Below are positions 1 to 6,093 of a stretch of 6,205 nucleotides of DNA, one piece after another. The notes under the pieces are model-generated. The model was not told the DNA's origin. It made no database searches and was given only the letters and a program-made list of their open reading frames with translations. A program made the translations under genes and the position numbers. The stretch is from Lachnospira sp. GTDB taxonomy: Bacteria > Bacillota > Clostridia > Lachnospirales > Lachnospiraceae. Location of the stretch: positions 1 to 6,205 of the forward strand of contig JAGAJD010000213.1 in assembly GCA_017626275.1 (NCBI GenBank). Reading direction: 5' to 3'. The number at the start of each line of letters is the position of its first letter. Positions within the stretch are counted from its first letter, which is position 1.

Positions 1-1638
1 ACCATCGTAAAGCGTTTTAATGATTGGATTCTCGTTGGAACGCTTAATCTGAGAAGCCTTGTCAATGTCATACATTCCGTCATATCTGGCTTTCTTTGTA
101 CGTGGGCCGATAGGAGTAGGCTGACCGCCGCCTGCTATACAGCCGCGTTTACATGCCATAACCTCGACAAAATCATAATATACCTCGCCTGATTTCATCT
201 TTGCCAGCAGTGTGTCGGCTGACTTAAGACCATTGACAATCGCAATCTTTACCTGTCTGTCGCCAAGCTGAACCGTAGCTTCCTTGAAGCCTTCTATTCC
301 TCGAATACCGGTAAAACTAATCTGCTCAAGGACCTCATTTTTACTGCTGTCCATAAGTCTTCTAAGCACCGCTTCGGTAACACCGCCTGTAACGCCGAAT
401 ATTGCTGCACCGCCAGATGCAAGACCAAACGGCATATCCAGAGCTTCCGAAGGCATCTGTGCCAAATCGATACCTGCCTCCTGAATCATTCTTGTAACCT
501 CGGCAGTTGTAAGAACATAGTCAACATTCTGAACTCCATCAGTAAAATGTTCCGGTCTTACAATTTCATTTTTCTTCGCTGTACAAGGCATAATTGATAC
601 AACAATCGTTTCCCTTGTGTCTTCCGGATGCTGTTTTGCATCTTCCTTAATAAGAGCACCAAACATCTGCTGCGGTGAACGGCAGGTAGAAATGTTTTTA
701 CGGAATTCAGGGTATTTATTCTCGCAGAACTTAACCCAGCCAGGACAGCATGATGTAAACATTGGAAGATTATTACCTGATTCAAGTCTTTCAAGCAGTT
801 CCTTTGATTCCTCCATTACAGTCAAATCTGCGCCGAAGTTGGTATCATACACTTCATCAAAGCCCATTCTTCTTAAGGCAGCAACCAGTTTTCCAAGAGA
901 GTTTTCTCCCTTTGGAATACCGAATTTGTCGCCAATGGCAACTCTTACGGCAGGCGCAATCTGAACGACAACTCTTTTGTTTTTATCTGATACAGCTTCC
1001 CATACAGAGTGAACATTTGATTTAATTGTGATTGCACCGGTTGGACAGACAACTCTGCACTGTCCGCAGCCAACACAGTCTGTTTCTGCAATCGGCTTGT
1101 TAAATGCCGGCATTACGCGCATCTTAGAGCCTCTGAATGCAAAATTAAGTACGCCCACACCCTGTATCTCTTCACATGTACGAACACAGTCACCGCACAA
1201 AATACATTTGTTAGGGTCAATTACGATACAGTTAGAAGAAATGTCCAAAGGCTGTTGAGGCTTGGTATTCTCAAATCGGACTTCGTCTACGCCAAGCTGT
1301 CTTGCCAGCTTTTGCAGCGTACAGACTCCATTTTCACGGCAAGTCGTACAATCTCTGCAATGTGAAGCAAGCAAAAGTTCAAGTATAAGCTTTCTGTGGT
1401 GCTGAAGCTTTGGTGTATTCGTATATATTACCATACCGTCTCTTGGCACCTCTGAACATGATGCAAATACTTTTCCCCTGTCATCTTCAACTACACACAT
1501 GCGGCATGCGCCATATGTGGAAAGCTCTGAATGATAACAGAAGGTAGGAAGATCAATTCCGGCTTTTCTAATCACTGAGAGGACATTTTTTTCCTCATCA
1601 AATGGAACTTTTCTATTGTTAATTGTCATATATTTCAT
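1..1638 (-). CDS. hydA: [FeFe] hydrogenase catalytic subunit HydA (partial, C-terminus outside window)
   Basis: This is the catalytic subunit of a cytoplasmic NAD-linked [FeFe] hydrogenase, reducing protons to H2 or the reverse. I translated 546 codons from the ATG at 1638 to the window edge with no stop. Domains in order: plant-type [2Fe-2S] ligands C34, C45, C48 and C61; a His-ligated [4Fe-4S] (H93-x3-C97-x2-C100-x5-C106); two [4Fe-4S] motifs (C145, C148, C151, C155 and C188, C191, C194, C198); then the H domain. Its H-cluster signatures are TSCCPGW (295-301), MPCTAKK (350-356) and EVMACKRGC (492-500, followed by IAGGGQ). Clostridial CpI is about 574 residues, so roughly 30 or more residues are missing here. 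Whether a further C-terminal [2Fe-2S] domain follows, as in Thermotoga HydA, cannot be seen. It is last of the three visible genes, 12 bases after hydB. The start at 1638 is favoured over the in-frame ATG at 1629 because AGGAGG lies 8 bases before it. Confidence 0.96.
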   Translation of the reverse strand, partial: MKYMTINNRKVPFDEEKNVLSVIRKAGIDLPTFCYHSELSTYGACRMCVVEDDRGKVFASCSEVPRDGMVIYTNTPKLQHHRKLILELLLASHCRDCTTCRENGVCTLQKLARQLGVDEVRFENTKPQQPLDISSNCIVIDPNKCILCGDCVRTCEEIQGVGVLNFAFRGSKMRVMPAFNKPIAETDCVGCGQCRVVCPTGAITIKSNVHSVWEAVSDKNKRVVVQIAPAVRVAIGDKFGIPKGENSLGKLVAALRRMGFDEVYDTNFGADLTVMEESKELLERLESGNNLPMFTSCCPGWVKFCENKYPEFRKNISTCRSPQQMFGALIKEDAKQHPEDTRETIVVSIMPCTAKKNEIVRPEHFTDGVQNVDYVLTTAEVTRMIQEAGIDLAQMPSEALDMPFGLASGGAAIFGVTGGVTEAVLRRLMDSSKNEVLEQISFTGIRGIEGFKEATVQLGDRQVKIAIVNGLKSADTLLAKMKSGEVYYDFVEVMACKRGCIAGGGQPTPIGPRTKKARYDGMYDIDKASQIKRSNENPIIKTLYDG

Positions 1639-1646
1639 GTAAAGGT

Positions 1647-1652
1647 CCTCCT
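1647..1652 (-). promoter_or_regulatory. hydA ribosome binding site overlapping the hydB stop codon
   Basis: On the minus strand AGGAGG is followed by eight bases and the hydA ATG at 1638. Its first two bases (1652-1651) lie inside the hydB TAG codon (1653-1651). Ribosomes ending hydB therefore sit on the hydA start region, which suggests translational coupling of the two subunits. The site also decides the hydA start: the alternative ATG at 1629 would be 17 bases away. Confidence 0.8.
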
Positions 1653-3537
1653 ATGATTCAATGTGAATTGCACCGAATGCGCAGTTACTCTCGCAGGCAC
1701 CACATTTAATACAAACAGAATTGTCAATGGTAAACGGCTCTTTAATCTTACCGCTGATTGCACCCACCGGACAATTTCTTGCACATTTTGAACAGCCCTT
1801 GCAAAGCTCGGCACTGATAACGAATTTTTTCAATGCACTGCAGGTATGGGACGCACACTTCTTATCAACTACATGCTCAACATATTCATCTCTGAACAGT
1901 TTTAATGTACTCATAACAGGAAGTGCTGCGCTTTTTCCAAGTCCGCAAAGTGCTGTTTCCGTAATAGTCTGTGCAAGCTCTTCAAGCATATCCAAATCTT
2001 CAAGTTCTCCCTTACCCTGTACAATCCGCTCAAGAATTTCAAGCATTCGTTTCGTTCCCTCACGGCATGGAACACATTTTCCACAGCTTTCATTCTGTGT
2101 GAAATTCATAAAGAATCGTGCAACCTCAACCATACAGGTGTTTTTATCCATAACAACAAGTCCGCCTGAACCTATCATTGCACCCATTTTCTTTAAGGAA
2201 TCAAAGTCAAGGCTTACGTCCAGGTGAGGTGTAATCAGACAGCCGCCTGACGGGCCGCCTATCTGTACAGCTTTAAATTCGCCGTCGCCCTTGATTCCGC
2301 CGCCGATATCAAAAATAACCTCTCTTAAGGTCGTTCCCATAGGTACCTCGATAAGACCTGTATTTTTTACACTTCCTGTAAGTGCAAATGCTTTTGTTCC
2401 CGGACTGTTCTCAGGTCCTATGGTCTTGTACCAGTTAGCACCTTTGTTGATAATCATAGGCACATTGGCATAAGTTTCAACATTATTAAGGACTGTCGGT
2501 TTCTCAAATAATCCCTGTTCAACTGTACGAGGCGGTTTTACTCTCGGCATACCTCTGTTGCCTTCAATAGATGCTGTAAGCGCGCTTCCCTCACCGCATA
2601 CAAATGCACCGGCACCTCTGTTAATATGTAACCGGAACGAAAAATCCGTTCCCATAATATTATCACCCAAAAGACCACATTCCGTAGCGTCTGCGATTGC
2701 TTTTTTGAGTCTGCTTATGGCAAGAGGATATTCTGCACGTACATAAATATAGCCTTCCTGTGCACCTACTGCATATGCTGCAATAGCCATACCCTCAATC
2801 ATCTTGTGCGGATCACCTTCCATGATACTACGGTCCATAAATGCACCCGGATCACCTTCATCACCGTTACATACAACATATCGTATCTTTTCCGGCTGTC
2901 TTGCAACCTGCTTCCATTTATAACCCGTCTGGAAACCTCCGCCGCCTCGTCCGCGAAGATTAGAGTCATAGATTTCGTTGATAACCTCTTCCGGCGTCAT
3001 TTCATTGAGTACTTTAGCAAGTGCCTGATATCCGCCGTGTGCAATTGAATCTTCTATATGCTCTGCATCAATATGTCCGCAGTTTTCAAGGACAAGTCTT
3101 GTCTGCTTCTTATAAAATGGAATATCTTCCTGTCTCTGATACTCAATCTGATTCTGTTTATATAACAGATGACGTATTACATCACCTTTTTTAATTGTTC
3201 TCTCATAAATTGCTTCACAATCATCAACGGATACCTTTGTATACAGTATTCCCATTGGCTCAATTCTCATAAGCGGTCCCATTTCACAGAAACCATGACA
3301 GCCGCTCTTTCTGACTTCTGCAGGCCCGTCTCCATGTGCTATTTCAGGGCCAAAACATACCTCAACATTCGGGTCGCTGTCAATAAGCTCACACATTTTA
3401 TTATATATATCACCGGAGCCTCCTGCCAGACAGCCGGTACCGGCACAGATAAGAATACGGCATTTGCTGTTCTTGACCTTGTCCCCTTCTGTCTGCATTA
3501 TTTCATCCAGCTTTTCTCTACTATCAATTTTTTGCAT
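1651..3537 (-). CDS. hydB: NAD(H)-linked [FeFe] hydrogenase subunit HydB (NuoF-like, FMN and Fe-S)
   Basis: This 628-residue diaphorase subunit binds FMN and NAD(H) and passes electrons to HydA; in HydABC enzymes it is the proposed bifurcation site. An N-terminal thioredoxin-like [2Fe-2S] domain has C31-x4-C36 and C80-x3-C84. The NuoF core carries the glycine-rich NLRGRGGGGF (192-201), NGDEGDPGAF (224-233) and GAGAFVCGEG (308-317). The N3-type [4Fe-4S] ligands are C485, C488, C491 and C531. A C-terminal ferredoxin domain adds C579, C582, C585, C589 and C609, C612, C615, C619. The N-terminal and C-terminal additions separate it from plain complex I NuoF and match HydB. H555, C561 and C566 just before the ferredoxin domain may hold a metal. 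GGAG (3546-3549) lies 8 bases before the ATG. It follows hydC by 32 bases. A formate dehydrogenase or Nfn-type partner is possible for such subunits, but the adjacent hydA makes the hydrogenase role clear. Confidence 0.95.
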   Translation of the reverse strand: MQKIDSREKLDEIMQTEGDKVKNSKCRILICAGTGCLAGGSGDIYNKMCELIDSDPNVEVCFGPEIAHGDGPAEVRKSGCHGFCEMGPLMRIEPMGILYTKVSVDDCEAIYERTIKKGDVIRHLLYKQNQIEYQRQEDIPFYKKQTRLVLENCGHIDAEHIEDSIAHGGYQALAKVLNEMTPEEVINEIYDSNLRGRGGGGFQTGYKWKQVARQPEKIRYVVCNGDEGDPGAFMDRSIMEGDPHKMIEGMAIAAYAVGAQEGYIYVRAEYPLAISRLKKAIADATECGLLGDNIMGTDFSFRLHINRGAGAFVCGEGSALTASIEGNRGMPRVKPPRTVEQGLFEKPTVLNNVETYANVPMIINKGANWYKTIGPENSPGTKAFALTGSVKNTGLIEVPMGTTLREVIFDIGGGIKGDGEFKAVQIGGPSGGCLITPHLDVSLDFDSLKKMGAMIGSGGLVVMDKNTCMVEVARFFMNFTQNESCGKCVPCREGTKRMLEILERIVQGKGELEDLDMLEELAQTITETALCGLGKSAALPVMSTLKLFRDEYVEHVVDKKCASHTCSALKKFVISAELCKGCSKCARNCPVGAISGKIKEPFTIDNSVCIKCGACESNCAFGAIHIES

Positions 3538-3569
3538 ATACTAATCTCCATTCTTGCCTATATATTTAT

Positions 3570-4043
3570 CTAAGCTTCTCTGAGTTCGCGAATAAGCTCA
3601 GATGCTGCGTCAGGCGTCATTGCCGGATAAACCTTATCATTTACCGTAAGTACCGGGGCAAGCCCGCATGCGCCGAGACAGGATACTGTTTCCAATGTAA
3701 ATAACATATCATCTGTTGTAGGTTTCTCTTTGGAAACACCAAGCTCGGTGTAAAGTCTTTCCAAAATAGCAGTTGACTTTCTTACATGACATGCAGTACC
3801 GTCACAAACTTTAATAACATATTTTCCTTTTGGTTCAAATGAGAAATTCTCATAAAAAGTGGCAACACTATATGCTTTAGCTTCTGTAACCCCTATTTTT
3901 CCTGCTACATACACCAACAGTTCAGGCGGCAGATATCTGTATTCATTTTGAATATCCTGTATAATCGGTATCAATGCAGATGGTACTGCACCATGTTCAC
4001 CGATAATCTCGTCTGCCTTGTCATAATAACTTTGATCTACCAT
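3570..4043 (-). CDS. hydC: NAD(H)-linked [FeFe] hydrogenase subunit HydC (NuoE-like)
   Basis: This is the small thioredoxin-fold [2Fe-2S] subunit of the HydABC hydrogenase, equivalent to the 24-kDa NuoE subunit of complex I. It docks on HydB and takes part in electron transfer next to FMN. The 157-residue length is normal for the family. The N-terminal helical part (about 1-70) ends in the conserved VATFYENFSF (60-69), and the [2Fe-2S] ligands follow as C80-x4-C85 and C122-x3-C126. The start is supported by AGGAGG at 4048-4053, four bases before the ATG. It is the first gene of the minus-strand operon, with a promoter-like region and a long inverted repeat upstream. Annotation as nuoE would also be natural. 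The fused-domain HydB and the HydA downstream, and no other complex I genes in view, favour hydC. Confidence 0.94.
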   Translation of the reverse strand: MVDQSYYDKADEIIGEHGAVPSALIPIIQDIQNEYRYLPPELLVYVAGKIGVTEAKAYSVATFYENFSFEPKGKYVIKVCDGTACHVRKSTAILERLYTELGVSKEKPTTDDMLFTLETVSCLGACGLAPVLTVNDKVYPAMTPDAASELIRELREA

Positions 4044-4085
4044 AGCTCCTCCTTTTTAAATGTATATTAAGAACTTTATCTAAAT

Positions 4086-4114
4086 ACTATACTATTTTTA
4101 ACAGAAATGCTACA
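4086..4114 (-). promoter_or_regulatory. candidate hydCBA promoter with weak -35
   Basis: On the minus strand TATAGT (4091-4086) is a good -10 element. The best-placed -35, 17 bases upstream, is TGTAGC (4114-4109), which matches the TTGACA consensus poorly. The start site would be near 4079, giving a leader of about 36 nt before hydC. The poor -35 and the inverted repeat covering it suggest a regulated promoter. The surrounding sequence is AT-rich, so the exact hexamers are uncertain. Confidence 0.4.
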
Positions 4115-4132
4115 TTTTTTGGCAAAAATGTA
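4111..4132. repeat. 22-bp perfect inverted repeat upstream of hydC (operator-like)
   Basis: Arms TACATTTTT (4111-4119) and AAAAATGTA (4124-4132) are exact reverse complements around the spacer TGGC. The centre (4121.5) is about 42 bases upstream of the start site predicted from TATAGT, and one arm overlaps the poor -35. There is no U-tract on either side that would make it a terminator. A dimeric regulator site is the simplest reading; the regulator is unknown. Confidence 0.55.
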
Positions 4133-4146
4133 TAAATTTTTTATAA

Positions 4147-4269
4147 TTATATATACTTATGTAAATTAGAATTGAAGAAGTTTTGAAATGTCTGCCAGTC
4201 TTCTTCGTCAAGCAGGTCTTCAATAAATAATAATAGGGATTGTGCAAATGTACAAAAACGTTTGTTGCT
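4147..4269 (-). other. unexplained open stretch in the divergent intergenic region
   Basis: Between the two divergent promoters, the minus strand holds 40 open codons ending in TAA (4149-4147). The stretch from about 4163 to 4225 is richer in G and C than its flanks. The translation includes an acidic, aromatic run, IEDLLDEEDWQTFQNFF. No ATG, GTG or TTG start lies in frame and there is no ribosome binding site, so it is not called as a gene. It may be the decayed 3' end of a lost gene, or chance. The plus strand of the same stretch also has a short open frame, which weakens the case. Confidence 0.2.
4240..4255. promoter_or_regulatory. palindromic site upstream of the aminotransferase promoter (copy 1)
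   Basis: TTGTGCAAATGTACAA is an imperfect palindrome, with five of six base pairs in the outer arms TTGTGC and GTACAA. Its centre is 29.5 bases before the -35 hexamer at 4277 and about 63 bases before the predicted start site. That is close to where class I activators of the CRP/FNR kind bind. A 14-of-16 copy lies just after the gene at 5670-5685, in the same relation to a second promoter-like pair. The binding protein is not known from this window. Confidence 0.5.
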
Positions 4270-4276
4270 TTACGAA

Positions 4277-4304
4277 TTGAAGCCCCTCATTCCCCGAGTA
4301 TAAT
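4277..4304 (+). promoter_or_regulatory. promoter of the class III aminotransferase gene
   Basis: TTGAAG (4277-4282), a 16-base spacer and a consensus TATAAT (4299-4304) give a convincing housekeeping-sigma promoter. Transcription would start near 4311, leaving a leader of about 31 nt with GGAGA (4329-4333) before the ATG at 4342. The spacer contains two CCCC tracts, unusual in this AT-rich stretch. Confidence 0.7.
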
Positions 4305-4341
4305 AAAGGCATAAAAACAAAAAGCAAAGGAGAGATGAGCT

Positions 4342-5667
4342 ATGACAGGGGAAGAGGTAAAGAGCAAACATTTAAAGTATAATTTACAATCATGGAGCAA
4401 GCAGGGAGGATTAAATCCGCTGGCAATAGAAAAAGCAGACGGAATATACATGTGGGATTATGACGGTAACCGTTACACAGATATGTCCTCACAGCTTGTA
4501 AACTTAAATGTAGGATTTGGAAACAAAGCAATCTCAGATGCAATTAAGGAGCAGGTTGATAAGTATTGTTTCGTAGCACCAAGCTACGCAACGGAATCAC
4601 GTTCTAAGCTGGCAGAGATGATTATTGATTTAATGCCTGACAATATGGGAAAGGTATTTTTCACTAACGGCGGTGCCGATGCGAATGAAAATGCAATTAA
4701 GATTGCAAGAATGTATACGGGAAGAAATAAGGTATTCAGCCGTTACAGAAGTTATCACGGTTCTTCATTCGGAGCAGGAAACTTAACAGGTGAGCCGAGA
4801 AGATATCCGCTTGAGCCGGGTATTCCGGGCTTTGTAAAATTCTTTGACCCATATGTATACAGAGAAAAAATTCCTTTTGCTTCAGAGGAAGCGGCTGCAG
4901 AATACTATGTAGATAAGTTGAGAGAACAGATTATCTATGAGGGTGCCGACAGGGTTGCAGCTATTGAAATGGAGACAATTACAGGTTCTAACGGTATTAT
5001 TATTCCGCCAAAGGGATATCTGCAGGGCGTCAGAAAGGTCTGTGATGAATTTGGAATCATGATGATTTGTGATGAAGTTATGGCAGGCTGGGGAAGAACA
5101 GGTAAGATGTTCGCATTTGAGAACTTTGATGTTAAGCCTGATATCGTTACATTTGCAAAGGGTGTTACATGCGGATATGTACAGCTTGGCGGTGTAGTAG
5201 TCAGCAAAAAGATTGCAGAATATTTTGATGACCATCTTCTTTCATGCGGACTTACATACAGCGGTCACCCGCTGGCATGTGCGGCAGGCGTTGCATGCGT
5301 CAACTATTATAAGGAAGCAAATATCCTTGAAAATGTCAATGCAGTCGGCAAGGTTCTCGGTGAGAAGCTTGAGGAAATGAAAGAGAAACATGCATGTATA
5401 GGTGATGTAAGATATATCGGACTTTTCTCATGCGTAGAGCTTGTTTATGATAAGGAAAGCAAGAAGCCGCTTGTAGAATACGGCAAAGACCCTGAGGGTA
5501 AGATGGGTAAGATTATTGGAAAACTTAAAGAAAAAGGCTTTATGACATATTCTCATGAAAATATGGTATTTATCTGTCCACCGCTTATTATTACGCAGGA
5601 GCAGCTTCTTGAGGAACTTGAGAAGTTCGATAAGGTAATGGATTTTGTAGATAAGGAAATGATTTAG
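4342..5667 (+). CDS. class III PLP-dependent aminotransferase, possibly taurine-type
   Basis: This 441-residue fold-type I aminotransferase of class III moves an amino group, often from an omega-amino donor, to a keto acid using pyridoxal phosphate in the cytoplasm. Visible signatures are GIYMWDYDGNRYTDM (34-48), the phosphate-binding NGGADANENA (109-118), the ring-stacking SYHG (137-140), ICDEVMAGWGRTG (242-254, with Asp244 contacting the PLP nitrogen), the likely Schiff-base Lys273 in TFAKGVTCGY (270-279) and TYSGHPLACAAG (305-316). Overall it resembles proteins annotated as taurine:2-oxoglutarate or taurine:pyruvate transaminases. That is recall of the family, not proof; a beta-alanine, GABA or other omega-amino donor is equally open. 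No taurine transport or sulfoacetaldehyde gene is in view. GGAGA at 4329-4333 supports this start. It is transcribed alone, divergently from the hydrogenase operon, and ends before a strong terminator. Confidence 0.9.
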   Translation: MTGEEVKSKHLKYNLQSWSKQGGLNPLAIEKADGIYMWDYDGNRYTDMSSQLVNLNVGFGNKAISDAIKEQVDKYCFVAPSYATESRSKLAEMIIDLMPDNMGKVFFTNGGADANENAIKIARMYTGRNKVFSRYRSYHGSSFGAGNLTGEPRRYPLEPGIPGFVKFFDPYVYREKIPFASEEAAAEYYVDKLREQIIYEGADRVAAIEMETITGSNGIIIPPKGYLQGVRKVCDEFGIMMICDEVMAGWGRTGKMFAFENFDVKPDIVTFAKGVTCGYVQLGGVVVSKKIAEYFDDHLLSCGLTYSGHPLACAAGVACVNYYKEANILENVNAVGKVLGEKLEEMKEKHACIGDVRYIGLFSCVELVYDKESKKPLVEYGKDPEGKMGKIIGKLKEKGFMTYSHENMVFICPPLIITQEQLLEELEKFDKVMDFVDKEMI

Positions 5668-5668
5668 G

Positions 5669-5686
5669 TTTGTGCATATGCACAAA
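5669..5686. repeat. 18-bp perfect palindrome just after the aminotransferase stop (copy 2)
   Basis: TTTGTGCATATGCACAAA is its own reverse complement and begins one base after the TAG codon. Its inner 16 bases (5670-5685) match copy 1 at 4240-4255 at 14 positions. There is no loop and no U-tract, so it is not a terminator. A protein-binding site is the better reading. Its centre lies 29.5 bases before TTGAAT at 5707, the same distance as copy 1 from its -35. Confidence 0.6.
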
Positions 5687-5706
5687 GAAGTTCAAACAAA
5701 CATATA

Positions 5707-5734
5707 TTGAATCATTCCTAAATGATGATAAAAT
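5707..5734 (+). promoter_or_regulatory. promoter-like pair between the aminotransferase and its terminator
   Basis: TTGAAT (5707-5712) and TAAAAT (5729-5734) are separated by 16 bases, and an overlapping TATAAT sits at 5734-5739. Transcription would start near 5741-5746, at the foot of the hairpin 5743-5793. The spacer holds a small inverted repeat, ATCATT-CCTA-AATGAT (5711-5726). The hexamers are plausible but lie in AT-rich DNA. The shared geometry with the aminotransferase promoter is what raises confidence. Confidence 0.4.
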
Positions 5735-5742
5735 ATAATCAT

Positions 5743-5793
5743 AAGCTCGAACAAAGGTGTTCACAAAGATAACACATTGTTCGGGCTTTTTTG
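5743..5793 (+). terminator. rho-independent terminator of the aminotransferase gene
   Basis: Arms AAGCTCGAACAA (5743-5754) and TTGTTCGGGCTT (5777-5788) pair over 12 positions with one T-G wobble. An inner stem GTGTT/AACAC (5757-5761 and 5771-5775) closes a nine-base loop. TTTTTTG (5787-5793) and more T follow directly, partly overlapping the arm. It lies 75 bases after the aminotransferase stop. The reverse strand lacks a comparable T-run, so it acts on the plus strand. Confidence 0.85.
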
Positions 5794-5862
5794 TTTCCCT
5801 AAATCTGTAATGCAGAAACAGAAAAAAACAAGCCGGGAGATGAAATTTATGTTGACGGACCT

Positions 5863-6054
5863 ATGGTCAATATGGAAAAGACAAAAGTTCCTGTATGCTT
5901 AAGTGCAATGAATGCAATTTATCCGTTTATATACGGTGTGAGAAAAGGGCTGTCTAATGAAGCATTGGGCTTTGATGAGCTTGTATTCCAATGTCCCGAC
6001 TGCCCTGAGACTGTCACATTTGAACTTATTCCGTTAGATGAAGGAGAGGAATAG
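5863..6054 (+). CDS. small TIGR04076-like protein, probably 5'-truncated
   Basis: From the first ATG the protein has 63 residues. It carries a pattern I recall from the small TIGR04076 family: a cysteine followed by an aliphatic/aromatic stretch (VCLSAMNAIYPFIYGVRKG, 11-29), then FQCPDC (47-52) and TVTFEL (55-60). The function of that family is unknown to me. The same frame stays open upstream to 5803, just after a TAA at 5800, and those codons look family-like, including KPGDEIYVDGP ending at the ATG. They contain no ATG, GTG or TTG. The ATG at 5863 also lacks a well-placed ribosome binding site: GGGAG at 5835-5839 is 23 bases away. The upstream side is occupied by the terminator. The likeliest reading is a gene remnant that lost its 5' end; an active short protein or a non-standard start cannot be excluded. 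It has no promoter of its own after the terminator. Confidence 0.5.
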   Translation: MVNMEKTKVPVCLSAMNAIYPFIYGVRKGLSNEALGFDELVFQCPDCPETVTFELIPLDEGEE

Positions 6055-6093
6055 AAACAATTTTAAAGCTGATTTTATTAAAATTATAATAAA

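Noticed and set aside
617..1258. Plus-strand open frames opposite hydA (for example 617-964 and 1028-1258)
   Set aside because: They lie wholly within the uninterrupted, motif-rich hydA frame on the minus strand and have no family features.
1721..2227. 168-codon plus-strand open frame opposite hydB
   Set aside because: It is antisense to the Fe-S domains of hydB; its Ser/Ile-rich, low-complexity translation is typical of a shadow frame.
4088..4105. Possible Rex redox-repressor site near TGTTAA on the minus strand upstream of hydC
   Set aside because: Only one half-site is recognisable; after the four-base spacer the second half reads AGTATA rather than TTAACA, too poor to call.
4172..4222. 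Inverted repeats GAAGAAG/CTTCTTC and TTGAAGA/TCTTCAA as a terminator
   Set aside because: Long loops and no T-run after the second arm on either strand; simple purine/pyrimidine tracts can give such pairs by chance.
4882..5235. Minus-strand open frames inside the aminotransferase gene
   Set aside because: The plus-strand frame has all catalytic motifs; these antisense frames have none and no ribosome binding sites.
5669..5686. TTTGTGCATATGCACAAA as a transcription terminator
   Set aside because: It has no loop-forming centre and no T-tract; the real terminator is at 5743-5793.
5810..5902. 30-codon open frame starting at ATG 5810
   Set aside because: It is out of frame with the family-like sequence, has no ribosome binding site, and its lysine-rich product looks like a frame shadow.
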